The notes under the pieces are model-generated. The model made no database searches. It worked only from the letters and a program-made list of their open reading frames with translations, and had not been told where the DNA came from. A stretch of 64,000 bases of DNA. Origin: Kitasatospora viridis. GTDB taxonomy: Bacteria > Actinomycetota > Actinomycetes > Streptomycetales > Streptomycetaceae. Below, one piece after another: positions 49,074 through 57,415 of this stretch. The stretch is taken from NCBI RefSeq assembly GCF_007829815.1, contig NZ_VIWT01000001.1, positions 558,001 through 622,000 of the forward strand, in the 5' to 3' direction. The first letter of the stretch is position 1, and each line of letters starts with the position of its first letter. The position numbers and the translations under genes were made by a program.

Positions 49074-49503
49074 GGTACTGCCTCCTGTGGGGGGAGCGGA
49101 CCAGAGCCACGGCATGCCCATGCCACATCTCGCCCTGAGGGAAGGTCAGGGACGGGTGGGGCTGGTGGGGATGACGGGGCGACCGAATCTCCGGTTGGCC
49201 GATCGGCTGGCCCAGAGGCTAATCAGGACATGGGCAGGTCAACAAGGGTTCGGACGGGATTCAACAGCGCGTTCACACAGCGCCCACGGGAGGTGATCGA
49301 CCGTTACCTGTCGAGCGGTCAGCGGTAACCGAACACTGGCCGGACCACACCCTCGCCGGGCCGGATGAGCAGCGAGTACGATCGCTGGCGCCATACTGAC
49401 CACCCTTCAGTTACCGAAGACACCGATAATCGGAACGCGCGTTCGGACGACAGTCCCGGCCGCCCCGCAGCAGCGGCGGTTCGGGCAGAGCCCAGGAGAC
49501 TCG
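49074..49503. promoter_or_regulatory. Divergent promoter region between S53 peptidase and membrane HTH gene
   Basis: No gene is seen in these 430 bp. For the peptidase, minus-strand TTGACC (49237-49242) and TAGCCT (49216-49221) are 15 bp apart. Toward the plus-strand gene, GTTACC...GGTAAC (around 49303-49329), CCGAT-A-ATCGG (49423-49433) and GAACGCGCGTTC (49433-49444) are operator-like. The last two share one base and lie 60-80 bp before the TTG start. Confidence 0.55.
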
Positions 49504-50937
49504 TTGGCCCGCAAACCACGTCCCATCGACCCGGCCGCCGGCCCGCTCCAGGCCTTCGCGCACGATTTGCGGCTCGTACGCGAACAGGCCGGCAACCCGA
49601 CCTACCGGGCCCTCGCCACCACAGCGGGGTTCGGCGCCACCACCCTGAGCGACGCGGCCGGCGGGGTACGGCCACCCAGCCTGGAGGTGACCCTGGCCTA
49701 CGTCGGGGCCTGCGGCGGCGACACCGCCGAGTGGGAGGCCCGGTGGCGCGAGCTCAACCGGGTGCTGAACGACCAACGGGTCGCCGAGGCCAGGGAGCAG
49801 GCCCCGCCCACGCCGGACCAGGCGGTACCCGACGACCCGGACCAGTCGATACCCGACGGCCCGGACCCGGCGGTACCCGACGACCCGTCGGCCGAGCCCG
49901 CCGCCGAGCCGATACCCGACGCCGCCGGGGCCACCTCCCCCGCGGCCAACCCGACCGATGCGACCGACGCGACCGACGCGAGCAACCCGGCCGCCACCGG
50001 ATCCCCCGACCCCGACGCCCCGGCCCCCCGCGGGCGCCGCTGGTGGCCGGCCGGCCGCCGGGGCACCGTCACCGCCGGCCTCGCCGCCGTCGTGGTGGTC
50101 GCGCTGCTGGTCGTCCTGCTGCCGATGCTGCTGGGCGACAAGCACAAGCAGGACGCCCTCTCCTGCGGCCCGATGCCCCCCTCCCCCACGGCGGGCAGCG
50201 CGGCGCAGGACTTCATCGGCGTCACCTACGGCCAGGGCGCCCACGTGCGGTCGGGGGCGAGCCTCAACTCGACCACCATCAACACCGTCCCGCCCGGCTG
50301 CCGGCTGCACCTGACCGGCTACTGCCTCGGCGACGTGGTCTTCGACCCGACCGGGGGCGCCCCGGACATCCGCTGGTTCAAGGTGTACGGCGGCGGCGTG
50401 GTGGCCTCGGCCATCATCCACGGCAACCCGCCGGGCACCATGCAGGCCAGCGACTGCCCCGCCGACACCCCGGCGCCCAGCGGAGTCGGGCTCACCGTGG
50501 AGCGGTCGCTGGACAATCCCGACACCCTCCAGCTCCAGACCACCGGGACCCACCTGGGCATCGTCGGGTACGCCGCGTTCTACGCCGCGGCGCCGCCCAC
50601 CCCGGCCGGTACCTCGCCCACCCCGGCCAGCGCCTCGCCGGCCCCGGCCGGCCAAGCCGGCTGGCACCAGGTCCAGATGGTCGGCAGCCTGAGCAACAAC
50701 TTCCTCTACCGCTGGCAGGCGACCGGGCTGACCGCCGCTCCGCAGCCGATCACCGTGGTGGCGGCCGCCTGCCTGGGCGGCGACGGCCCGACCGACGCGG
50801 CCGACGCCCGCACCGCGCCGGCGGCCGGCTCCGACCAGCCGGGGCAGCCCGTGGAGCTGACCCCCGAGCAGTGGAGCACCGCCAGGCAGGCCGCCTGCCG
50901 CTACCCCAACGCCGGGTTCGTCACCAACATGGGCTGA
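49504..50937 (+). CDS. Membrane-anchored HTH protein with extracytoplasmic SH3-like region
   Basis: A 477-aa protein. The N-terminal XRE-type HTH (about 13-75) includes YRALATTAGFGATTLSDAAGG. A Pro/Asp-rich linker with repeated VPDDP units (about 100-175) leads to one transmembrane helix (about 187-210). The outside part starts with an SH3b-like domain (GVTYGQGAHVRSGASLNSTT) and continues with a second unassigned domain. TTG 49504 has CAGGAG five bases upstream. This looks like a one-component transmembrane sensor. The CHAP gene follows, separated by a stop palindrome and a hairpin. Confidence 0.8.
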   Translation: MARKPRPIDPAAGPLQAFAHDLRLVREQAGNPTYRALATTAGFGATTLSDAAGGVRPPSLEVTLAYVGACGGDTAEWEARWRELNRVLNDQRVAEAREQAPPTPDQAVPDDPDQSIPDGPDPAVPDDPSAEPAAEPIPDAAGATSPAANPTDATDATDASNPAATGSPDPDAPAPRGRRWWPAGRRGTVTAGLAAVVVVALLVVLLPMLLGDKHKQDALSCGPMPPSPTAGSAAQDFIGVTYGQGAHVRSGASLNSTTINTVPPGCRLHLTGYCLGDVVFDPTGGAPDIRWFKVYGGGVVASAIIHGNPPGTMQASDCPADTPAPSGVGLTVERSLDNPDTLQLQTTGTHLGIVGYAAFYAAAPPTPAGTSPTPASASPAPAGQAGWHQVQMVGSLSNNFLYRWQATGLTAAPQPITVVAAACLGGDGPTDAADARTAPAAGSDQPGQPVELTPEQWSTARQAACRYPNAGFVTNMG

Positions 50938-50947
50938 CGGCCCGTCA
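50935..50947. repeat. Stop-codon palindrome TGACG-GCC-CGTCA
   Basis: Includes the TGA (50935-50937) of the membrane HTH gene, with the same 5-3-5 layout as at 28477 and 39985. Confidence 0.75.
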
Positions 50948-50992
50948 ATTCCGCGATACGCAGCCGATACGGACGCCGTTCAGACTGCGCAC

Positions 50993-51023
50993 CCGCGCCC
51001 CACCGGACCACGGTGGGGCGCGG
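50993..51023 (+). terminator. Terminator/attenuator hairpin before the CHAP gene
   Basis: Perfect 13-bp arms CCGCGCCCCACCG/CGGTGGGGCGCGG with a 5-nt loop, ending 30 bp before the CHAP start codon. It either separates the two genes or attenuates read-through. Confidence 0.8.
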
Positions 51024-51053
51024 AGTGTCCGCAGGTTCCCCCAGAGGAGAACG

Positions 51054-52397
51054 GTGAACGTCATACGACTTCTGCGCCGGGCCACCGGCGCCGCGGTGGT
51101 GGTCCTGGTCATGGGCCTGGCCACCCTGCTGCCGGCCGCCGGCGCCTCGGCCGCCACCGGCACCGGCGCGGCCCAACTCGCCTCCGCCAACATCGGCAAG
51201 AGCGCCGGCACCTGTGCCAACAACCCCACTTACAACAGCCTGGGCGGCTCGCAGTTCGAGCACAGCTGCGCGGGCGGCTACTCCGGCGGACCGGAGTACT
51301 GGTGCGCCGACTTCGCCATGTGGGTCTGGCAGAACTCCGGCTTCTACACCGGCGGTCTCGACGCGGGCGCCGCCAGCTTCCAGACCTACGGCCTCAACAA
51401 CGGCTCCCAGCACACCGCGGCCGACTACCGGCCGCAGGTGGGTGACGCCGTCGAGTACGGCTCGACGCTGGACAGCGCCATCCACCACGTCGGCATCGTG
51501 ACCGCGGTGAACGCCGACGGCTCGGTGACCACCGCCAACGGCGACTGGGGCGGCACCACCGGCACCGGCACCATGGCCGGCTTCGCGGTGACCTCCAGCG
51601 TCGTGCAGATCACCATCCCGGCCGGGCAGACCTCGGTCGGCAGCGAGCCGAGCACGGTGGACACCGCCGACGGCTACTACATCGTCGGCTACACCACCCC
51701 GGTGACCAGCGGCAGCGGCTCCACCGGCGCCAACCCCTACTCGCCGACCCAGGTCTGCGGCAGCGGCTACGGCGTGATCGACTCGCACGACCTCGGCAGC
51801 GCCGTCGTCTACCTGCTGTACGACGGCACCACCGGCTACAACTGCGTGACCACGCTGGCCAAGACGCCGTCCGGCGCGGTCGCGATGAACGCCACCCTGG
51901 CCGTGCAGGGGGGCAGTTCGGCAACCAACCCGGGCAACTTCACCTACTACGCCGGACCGGTCACCGCCTACGCCCCGAACTCCTGCGTGCAGTGGGGCGG
52001 CAGCTACGCGGGCAGCTCCTGGACCAGCAGCTGGGACCACTGCGGCACCGGCACGCCGACCCCCGGCCCCGGCAGCGGCAACAAGTACACGGCCGCCCAG
52101 GTCTGCGGCAGCGGCTACGCGGTGATCGACAGCCACGGCCTCGGCAACGCGACCGTCGACCTGCTCTACAACGCCTCCACCGGGGACAACTGCGTGGTCA
52201 CCCTGGCCGCCGAGCCGTCCGGCCCGGTCGCGATGAACGCCACCCTGGCCGTGCAGGGCGGAAGTTCGGCCAGCAACCCGGGCAACTTCACCTACTACGC
52301 CGGACCGGTGATCGAGCACGCGGCGGCCACCTGCGTGCAGTGGGGCGGCTCCTACGCGGGCACCTCCTGGACCAGCGGCTGGAGCCACTGCGGCTGA
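51054..52397 (+). CDS. Secreted CHAP-domain protein with two SapA-like repeats
   Basis: A secreted 447-aa protein. The signal peptide ends near Ala34. The CHAP (Cys/His amidase/peptidase) domain has Cys84 in EYWCADFAMW and His145 in HHVGIVTAV, as in cell-wall hydrolases. Two tandem 98-residue repeats (about 234-331 and 350-447) share CGSGY, VAMNATLAVQGGSS, FTYYAGPV and CVQWGGSYAG. They recall the streptomycete spore-associated protein SapA, a low-certainty comparison. GTG 51054 has AGAGGAG four bases upstream. A 15-bp repeat array follows the stop codon. Confidence 0.83.
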   Translation: MNVIRLLRRATGAAVVVLVMGLATLLPAAGASAATGTGAAQLASANIGKSAGTCANNPTYNSLGGSQFEHSCAGGYSGGPEYWCADFAMWVWQNSGFYTGGLDAGAASFQTYGLNNGSQHTAADYRPQVGDAVEYGSTLDSAIHHVGIVTAVNADGSVTTANGDWGGTTGTGTMAGFAVTSSVVQITIPAGQTSVGSEPSTVDTADGYYIVGYTTPVTSGSGSTGANPYSPTQVCGSGYGVIDSHDLGSAVVYLLYDGTTGYNCVTTLAKTPSGAVAMNATLAVQGGSSATNPGNFTYYAGPVTAYAPNSCVQWGGSYAGSSWTSSWDHCGTGTPTPGPGSGNKYTAAQVCGSGYAVIDSHGLGNATVDLLYNASTGDNCVVTLAAEPSGPVAMNATLAVQGGSSASNPGNFTYYAGPVIEHAAATCVQWGGSYAGTSWTSGWSHCG

Positions 52398-52398
52398 C

Positions 52399-52487
52399 CG
52401 GCTCCGGACCGATCAGCTCCCGACCGATCAGCTCCCGACCGATCAGTTCTCGACCGATCGGCTCCTGGCCGATCAGCTCCTGACCGT
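52399..52487. repeat. 15-bp tandem repeat directly after the CHAP gene
   Basis: Six units of about cagctcccgaccgat begin one base after the stop codon. Two are identical, three have 1-4 changes, and the last is shorter. Read through in frame they would encode PISSR repeats. Confidence 0.85.
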
Positions 52488-52635
52488 CCGTCACGTCGGC
52501 CCGCCCCGGGGAACGCCTCCGGGGCGGGCCGGCGCCGCGTTGACCGGAATTGATTGACCGTCGGCAGCAGCCGCCCCCGCACCGCCGACCGCGCGCTAGA
52601 CATGCCCTCGCCATACGAACGAGGGGGCCACCGAG

Positions 52636-54357
52636 GTGGAGTTCGGGATTCTCGGACCGCTACTGGTCAAGGACACGGCCGGAGCCCGTGCGGTTCCGGC
52701 GCCCAAGCAGCGGATCCTGCTGGCGGCGCTGCTGATCCGCCCGGGGCAGCCGGTGACGGCGGACCGGCTGGCCGACCTGCTCTGGGACGGCCGGCCGCCG
52801 CGCAGCGCCGACAGCACCCTGCGCAACTACGTGATGCGGCTGCGCCAGGTGCTCGGGCCGGCCGGCGAGCGGATCGAGACCGCGGGCGGCGGCTACCTGC
52901 TGCGCGCCGCACCGGCCGAGGTGGACCTGCACCGGTTCACCGAGCTGCGCGACCGGGGCCTGGCGGCGCTGCGCGCCGACGCCGTGCCGCACGCCGCCAC
53001 CCTGCTGCGCGAGGCGCTCGCGCTGTGGCGCGGCCCGGCCCTGGTGGACGTGCCCTCGGACGCACTGCACCGCGAGGAGGCCGACTGGCTGTCCGCCACC
53101 CGGCTGGACGCCCTGGAGCTGCGGATGGCCGCCGAGCTCCGGCTCGGCCGCCACGCCGACGCCCTGGCCGAACTGCGGGAGTTGACCACGGCGCACCCGG
53201 AACGCGAGCGGTTCTGGGTGCAGTTGACGGCCGCGCTGGAGCGCGACGGGCGGCCCCGGGAGGCGCTGGCGGCCCACCGGGCGGCGCGGGCCGCACTGCG
53301 CCGGGGGCTGGCGGTGGAGCCGGGGGCGGAGCTGCGCTCGGCGCGGCGCCGGCTGCTGGCCTCCTCCGGGTTCGTCAGCGCCCATCAGCTCCCGCCCGGC
53401 GCACCGGACTTCACCGGCCGCTCGGCCGAACTGCGCCGGCTCACCGAGCGGCTGGCCGGTGCCGGGGCGGCGCACGGGGCGCCGCAGGTGCTGGTGTTGA
53501 CCGGTGGCCCCGGGGTGGGCAAGAGCGCGCTGGCGCTGCGGGCGGCGCAGCTGGTCCGGGAGGTGTTCGCCGACGGCACGCTGTACGCGGAGCTCGACGG
53601 CGGGCTGGGCGGGGACGGGCCGGGCGGCGGCGGGGAGCCGACCGGGCGGGTGCTGCGCACGCTGCTCGGCGCGCTGGGGGTGCCGGCCGCCGCGATCCCC
53701 GCCGGAACGGCCGCCCGGACGGCGCTCTACCGCTCGGTGCTCGCCGACCGCCAGGTGCTGCTGGTGCTCGACGGCGCCCGGGACACCGGGCAGGTACTGC
53801 CGCTGCTGCCGACCGGCCCGGGCAGCGCGACCCTGGTCACCTCCCGGGACCGGCTCGCCGACCTGCCCGGCGCCCGCCCGCTGCTGCTGGAGCCGCTCTC
53901 CCCCGAGGAGGCGCGCCAGCTGCTGGTCCGGCTGCTGGGGGCGCGCCGGCTGGCCGCCGAGCCGGGCGCGGCGGCCGAGCTGCTGGCGGCCTGCGACGGC
54001 CTGCCGCTGGCGCTGCGGATCTGCGCGGCCCGGCTGGGCACCCGGCCGGCCTGGTCGCTGGCCCACCTGGCGGGCCGGCTGGCGGCGCCCGACCGGGTGC
54101 TGGAGGAGCTGCGGGTGGGCTCGCTGGACGTCCGGCGGGCGTACGCGGAGAGCTTCGGGCGGCTGGACCCGGAGGCCGCGGCGGCGTTCCGACGGCTGGG
54201 GACGCCCCGGTCGCCCGCGCCCACACCCGGGGAAGAGGTGCTGGAGCGCCTGGTCGACGCCCACCTGGTGGTGAGCCCCGTGCCGGGCCGCTACGCGCTG
54301 CCCCGGCTCTCGCACGCGTTCGCCCGCTGGCTGGGCCCGCCGGAGGCGAAAAGGTGA
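52636..54357 (+). CDS. AfsR/SARP-type regulator, short form (HTH-BTAD-NB-ARC)
   Basis: A 573-aa protein. An OmpR-type winged helix (1-95) and a BTAD domain (about 96-245) are joined to an NB-ARC ATPase with Walker A TGGPGVGKS (289-297) and Walker B-like VLLVLDGARD. The C-terminal TPR region of AfsR (about 1000 aa) is absent. Such proteins activate secondary-metabolite genes. GTG 52636 has GAGGGGG eight bases upstream. No biosynthetic cluster adjoins it, so any target is elsewhere. It ends 22 bp before the MITE-like element. Confidence 0.88.
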   Translation: MEFGILGPLLVKDTAGARAVPAPKQRILLAALLIRPGQPVTADRLADLLWDGRPPRSADSTLRNYVMRLRQVLGPAGERIETAGGGYLLRAAPAEVDLHRFTELRDRGLAALRADAVPHAATLLREALALWRGPALVDVPSDALHREEADWLSATRLDALELRMAAELRLGRHADALAELRELTTAHPERERFWVQLTAALERDGRPREALAAHRAARAALRRGLAVEPGAELRSARRRLLASSGFVSAHQLPPGAPDFTGRSAELRRLTERLAGAGAAHGAPQVLVLTGGPGVGKSALALRAAQLVREVFADGTLYAELDGGLGGDGPGGGGEPTGRVLRTLLGALGVPAAAIPAGTAARTALYRSVLADRQVLLVLDGARDTGQVLPLLPTGPGSATLVTSRDRLADLPGARPLLLEPLSPEEARQLLVRLLGARRLAAEPGAAAELLAACDGLPLALRICAARLGTRPAWSLAHLAGRLAAPDRVLEELRVGSLDVRRAYAESFGRLDPEAAAAFRRLGTPRSPAPTPGEEVLERLVDAHLVVSPVPGRYALPRLSHAFARWLGPPEAKR

Positions 54358-54379
54358 CCGGTCGGCCTGGGGCCGGGCG

Positions 54380-54582
54380 CTAGGGGGTGTCTTTCGGGTC
54401 ACGTCGGATAGCGGGCGTCTCCCCCAGCCTTCGGCCGGGAGGTGCCCCCACGGGTGCGTGCATCGGCGGCGCCGAGGATGGGGGCCATCGGCGACTGACG
54501 AGAAGCCGGCGTGGGGGTCCCTCCCGGCCGAAGGCTGGGGGCGTGCGTGCCCGCCCGGCGTGACCCGAAAGACACCCCCTAG
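54380..54582. mobile_element. MITE-like element with 24-bp terminal inverted repeats
   Basis: A 203-bp non-coding element with perfect 24-bp terminal inverted repeats (54380-54403 and 54559-54582), whose outer ends are CTAGGGGGTGTC. Inside is a second perfect 21-bp inverted pair (54421-54441 and 54521-54541) extended by CCCCCACG/CGTGGGGG. It has no transposase, so it would need one in trans. The outermost CTAG could include a short target duplication. The right end lies 10 bp from the S4 gene start. Confidence 0.82.
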
Positions 54583-54592
54583 AGTCGGGGCC

Positions 54593-54982
54593 ATGGCTGA
54601 AGAGGTGGGAGCGGTCCGGGTGGATGCCTGGGTCTGGTCGGTGCGGCTGGCCAAGACCCGGTCGGTGGCGGCCGGGCTCTGCCGGGCCGGGCACGTCCGG
54701 GTCAACGGCGAGCGGGCCAAGCCGGCGCAGCCGCTCAAGGTGGGCGACGAGGTGCGGGTGCGGCAGGAGGAGTGGGACCGGGTGGTGGTGGTCACCAGGC
54801 TGCTGAGCAAGCGGGTGGGCGCCACGGTCGCCGTGGACTGCTACGTCGACAACAGCCCGCCGCGCCCCGCCTCCGACCCGTTCAACGTCAACGCCCCCGT
54901 CGCCGTCCGCGACCGCGGCGCGGGCCGCCCCACCAAGCGCGAGCGGCGCTCGCTGGACCAGGTCCTCGGCCGCGGCCGCTGA
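54593..54982 (+). CDS. S4-domain RNA-binding protein (Hsp15-like)
   Basis: A 129-aa protein with an N-terminal S4 fold (VDAWVWSVRLAKTRSVAAGL, then GHVRVNGERAKPAQPLKVGDEVRV). The basic C-terminal tail includes GRPTKRERRS. It resembles Hsp15, which rescues stalled 50S-peptidyl-tRNA complexes. It appears leaderless: TAGAGT (54580-54585) is seven bases before the ATG, and its first three bases are the terminal bases of the MITE-like element. Confidence 0.9.
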   Translation: MAEEVGAVRVDAWVWSVRLAKTRSVAAGLCRAGHVRVNGERAKPAQPLKVGDEVRVRQEEWDRVVVVTRLLSKRVGATVAVDCYVDNSPPRPASDPFNVNAPVAVRDRGAGRPTKRERRSLDQVLGRGR

Positions 54983-55110
54983 GCCCGCCCCCGCGCCGGC
55001 TGACCCACCCTCACCCTGACGCCCCGCCAGCTCCCGGATGCGGGCGGGCGGCCCAGCCCCGACGATGGGCTCGGCGGGCCGCGCGGCCCCGGACCGAGAG
55101 GCGGGCGAGG

Positions 55111-56445
55111 GTGGCGAGTGCGGCGGAGCGGGCCAAGCGGGGGCGGGCGGCCCGCCGGCGGGTGGGGCGGCGGGAGCACGGCCGGTGGATCCCGGCCGGC
55201 GACCGGCCCGACCCGCTGAAGGTGCTGCTGGAGCAGGGCGCGGACCGGGTGCCCGACCTGCTGCCGATCCGCTACGGGCGGATGGCCGATTCCCCCTTCG
55301 CCTACCTGCGCGGCGCCGCGGCCGTGCTCACCGCCGACCTCGCCGCCGTGCCGGACACCGGCCTGGAGGTGCAGCTGTGCGGCGACGCCCACCTGCTGAA
55401 CTTCGGCCTCTTCGCCTCCCCCGAGCGCGAGCTGCTGTTCGACCTGAACGACTTCGACGAGACCTACCCCGGACCGTTCGAGTGGGACGTCAAGCGGCTG
55501 GCCGCCAGCGTCGCCGTCGCCGCCCTGGACAACGGCGAGCCGGCGGCCAAGGCGCACGCCGCCGCCCGGGCCGCCGCCACCGCCTACCGCACCGCGGTGC
55601 GCCGACTGGCCGGCACGGGCGAGTGCGGGGTCTGGTACGAGAAGGTCGACGCCGACCAGGTGCTGGCCCTGCTCACCGGCCGCCGCCGCGCGCGGGCCGA
55701 GCGGACCCTCGCGCACGCCCGCCGCCGGACCAGCCTGCAGGCGCTCGCCAAGCTCACCGAGGAGCGGGACGGCCGGCACCGGATCATCAGCGACCCGCCG
55801 CTGCTGGTACCCGTGCCGGCGGACGAACTCAAGGCGATCGGCCAGGTGTTCAGCGGCTACCGCGGCACCCTGGCGGAGGACCGCCGCCACCTGCTCGACC
55901 GGTTCCAGCTGACCGGGGCGGCCCGCAAGGTGGTCGGCGTCGGCAGCGTCGGCACCCGCTGCTACATCGCGCTGCTGCTCGGCCGCACCCACGGCGAGCC
56001 GCTCTTCCTCCAACTCAAGGAGGCGCAGCGGTCGGTGCTGGAGTCCCACCTGCCCGGCCGCTCGCCCGCGCACCAGGGCCACCGGGTGGTGGCCGGGCAG
56101 CGGCTGCTGCAGGCCGCGAGCGACATCTTCCTCGGCTGGACCACCGGCCCGGCCGGGCGGCACTTCTACGGCCGCCAGTTGCGCGACATGAAGGGCTCGG
56201 CCGAGGTGGACCGGATGACCGCCAAGGGGCTGCGCGACTACGCCGCGCTCTGCGGCCAGACCCTGGCCCGGGCGCACGCCCGCTCCGGGGACCGGATCGC
56301 GATCGCCGCCTACCTGGGCGCCGGGGACGCCTTCGACGGGGCGATCGCCGACTTCGCGCTGCACTACGCGGACCAGACGGCGGCCGACCACGCCGAGCTG
56401 ACCGCCGCGATCGCCGCCGGCTCCGTGCCGGCGGCCGAGGACTGA
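55111..56445 (+). CDS. DUF2252-family protein
   Basis: A 444-aa DUF2252 protein. The family strings include PIRYGRMADSPFAYLRGAA, GDAHLLNFGLFASPERELLFDLNDFDET and the C-terminal RHFYGRQLRDMKGSAEV. The fold is related to aminoglycoside-phosphotransferase-like kinases, but the reaction is unknown. GTG 55111 has GAGAGG nine bases upstream. The final codons and stop are repeated twice more downstream. Confidence 0.9.
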   Translation: MASAAERAKRGRAARRRVGRREHGRWIPAGDRPDPLKVLLEQGADRVPDLLPIRYGRMADSPFAYLRGAAAVLTADLAAVPDTGLEVQLCGDAHLLNFGLFASPERELLFDLNDFDETYPGPFEWDVKRLAASVAVAALDNGEPAAKAHAAARAAATAYRTAVRRLAGTGECGVWYEKVDADQVLALLTGRRRARAERTLAHARRRTSLQALAKLTEERDGRHRIISDPPLLVPVPADELKAIGQVFSGYRGTLAEDRRHLLDRFQLTGAARKVVGVGSVGTRCYIALLLGRTHGEPLFLQLKEAQRSVLESHLPGRSPAHQGHRVVAGQRLLQAASDIFLGWTTGPAGRHFYGRQLRDMKGSAEVDRMTAKGLRDYAALCGQTLARAHARSGDRIAIAAYLGAGDAFDGAIADFALHYADQTAADHAELTAAIAAGSVPAAED

Positions 56446-56502
56446 GCGGGCGGTCCGGCGGCCGCGGACTGAGCGGCGGGTCGGTCGCCGAGGACTGATC
56501 GG
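56434..56502. repeat. Triplicated 3' end of the DUF2252 gene
   Basis: Three copies of gccgaggactgagcgg (56434-56449, 56461-56476, 56487-56502), 26-27 bp apart with at most one change each. Each contains a TGA, and the first is the real stop codon. Confidence 0.85.
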
Positions 56503-56590
56503 GCAGCCCCGGGGTGGGGATAACCCCCGGGCCCGGACGCCGGGGAACGCCATGGTTCCCGGCCGCGCCGCTTCCTAGCCTGGAACACGT

Positions 56591-56620
56591 TGTCGATCCG
56601 TGTCGATCCACGTCGATCCG
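56591..56620. repeat. 10-bp tandem repeat upstream of the ABC exporter operon
   Basis: TGTCGATCCG, TGTCGATCCA and CGTCGATCCG lie end to end, downstream of a TAGCCT -10-like element near 56575 and just before the ribosome-binding site. It may be a regulator site or a slippage repeat in the leader. Confidence 0.7.
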
Positions 56621-56638
56621 TGCAGGAAGGACCTCCCC

Positions 56639-57415
56639 ATGGCACCCCGCGAACCCCGTTCCGGCCCGCCCGAGTTCGCCGTCGAGCTGCGCGGCGTGCG
56701 GCGCGAGTACGGGCGCGGCGCCCGGACCGTGCGGGCGCTGGGCGGGATCGACCTGGCGCTGGCGCCGGGCACGTTCACCGCCGTGATGGGTCCGTCCGGC
56801 TCGGGCAAGAGCACCTTCCTGCAGTGCGCGGCGGGCCTGGACCGGCCGGACGCCGGCCAGGTGCTGCTCGGCGGCCGGGAGATCAGCTCGCTGAGCGAGC
56901 AGAAGCTGACCGAACTGCGGCGCAGCCGGATCGGGTTCGTCTTCCAGTCCTTCAACCTGCTGCCCTCGCTCAGCGTGCTGCAGAACGTGCTGCTGCCGCA
57001 GCGGCTCGCCGGCGAGCGCCAGGACCGGCGGCTGGCCCGGGAGTTGCTGGAGCGGGTCGGGCTGGGCGAGCACGGCGGGCGGCGGCCGGCCCAGCTCTCC
57101 GGCGGGCAGCAGCAGCGGGTGGCGATCGCCCGGGCGCTGATCACCCGGCCGGAGGTGATCTTCGCGGACGAGCCGACCGGTGCGCTGGACACCCGCACGG
57201 CGCACGAGGTGCTGACCCTGCTGCGGCAAGCCGTGGACGAGTTGCGGGCGACCGTGGTGATGGTGACCCACGACCCGGCCGCCGCCGCGCACGCCGACCG
57301 GGTGCTCTTCCTGGCCGGCGGCCTGCTGGTGGACGCGCTGGACCGGCCGGACGCCCGCCGGGTGGCCGACGCCATGACCCGACTGACCGCCCCGGCCGCG
57401 GGGGTGGCCGCGTGA
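56639..57415 (+). CDS. ABC transporter ATP-binding protein (MacB/LolD type)
   Basis: A 258-aa ATPase. Walker A is GPSGSGKST (51-59), the Q-loop is Gln103, the signature is LSGGQQQR (153-160), and Walker B is VIFADEP (173-179), with VTHD as the H-loop. The sequence belongs to the MacB/LolD/FtsE group that pairs with FtsX-like permeases. ATG 56639 has AGGAAGG eight bases upstream. The permease gene overlaps its stop codon in GTGA. Confidence 0.95.
   Translation: MAPREPRSGPPEFAVELRGVRREYGRGARTVRALGGIDLALAPGTFTAVMGPSGSGKSTFLQCAAGLDRPDAGQVLLGGREISSLSEQKLTELRRSRIGFVFQSFNLLPSLSVLQNVLLPQRLAGERQDRRLARELLERVGLGEHGGRRPAQLSGGQQQRVAIARALITRPEVIFADEPTGALDTRTAHEVLTLLRQAVDELRATVVMVTHDPAAAAHADRVLFLAGGLLVDALDRPDARRVADAMTRLTAPAAGVAA

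Noticed and set aside
52636..54357. A biosynthetic gene cluster around the AfsR-like regulator
   Set aside because: No PKS, NRPS, terpene or RiPP genes are nearby; the neighbours are a CHAP protein, a MITE-like element and an S4 protein.
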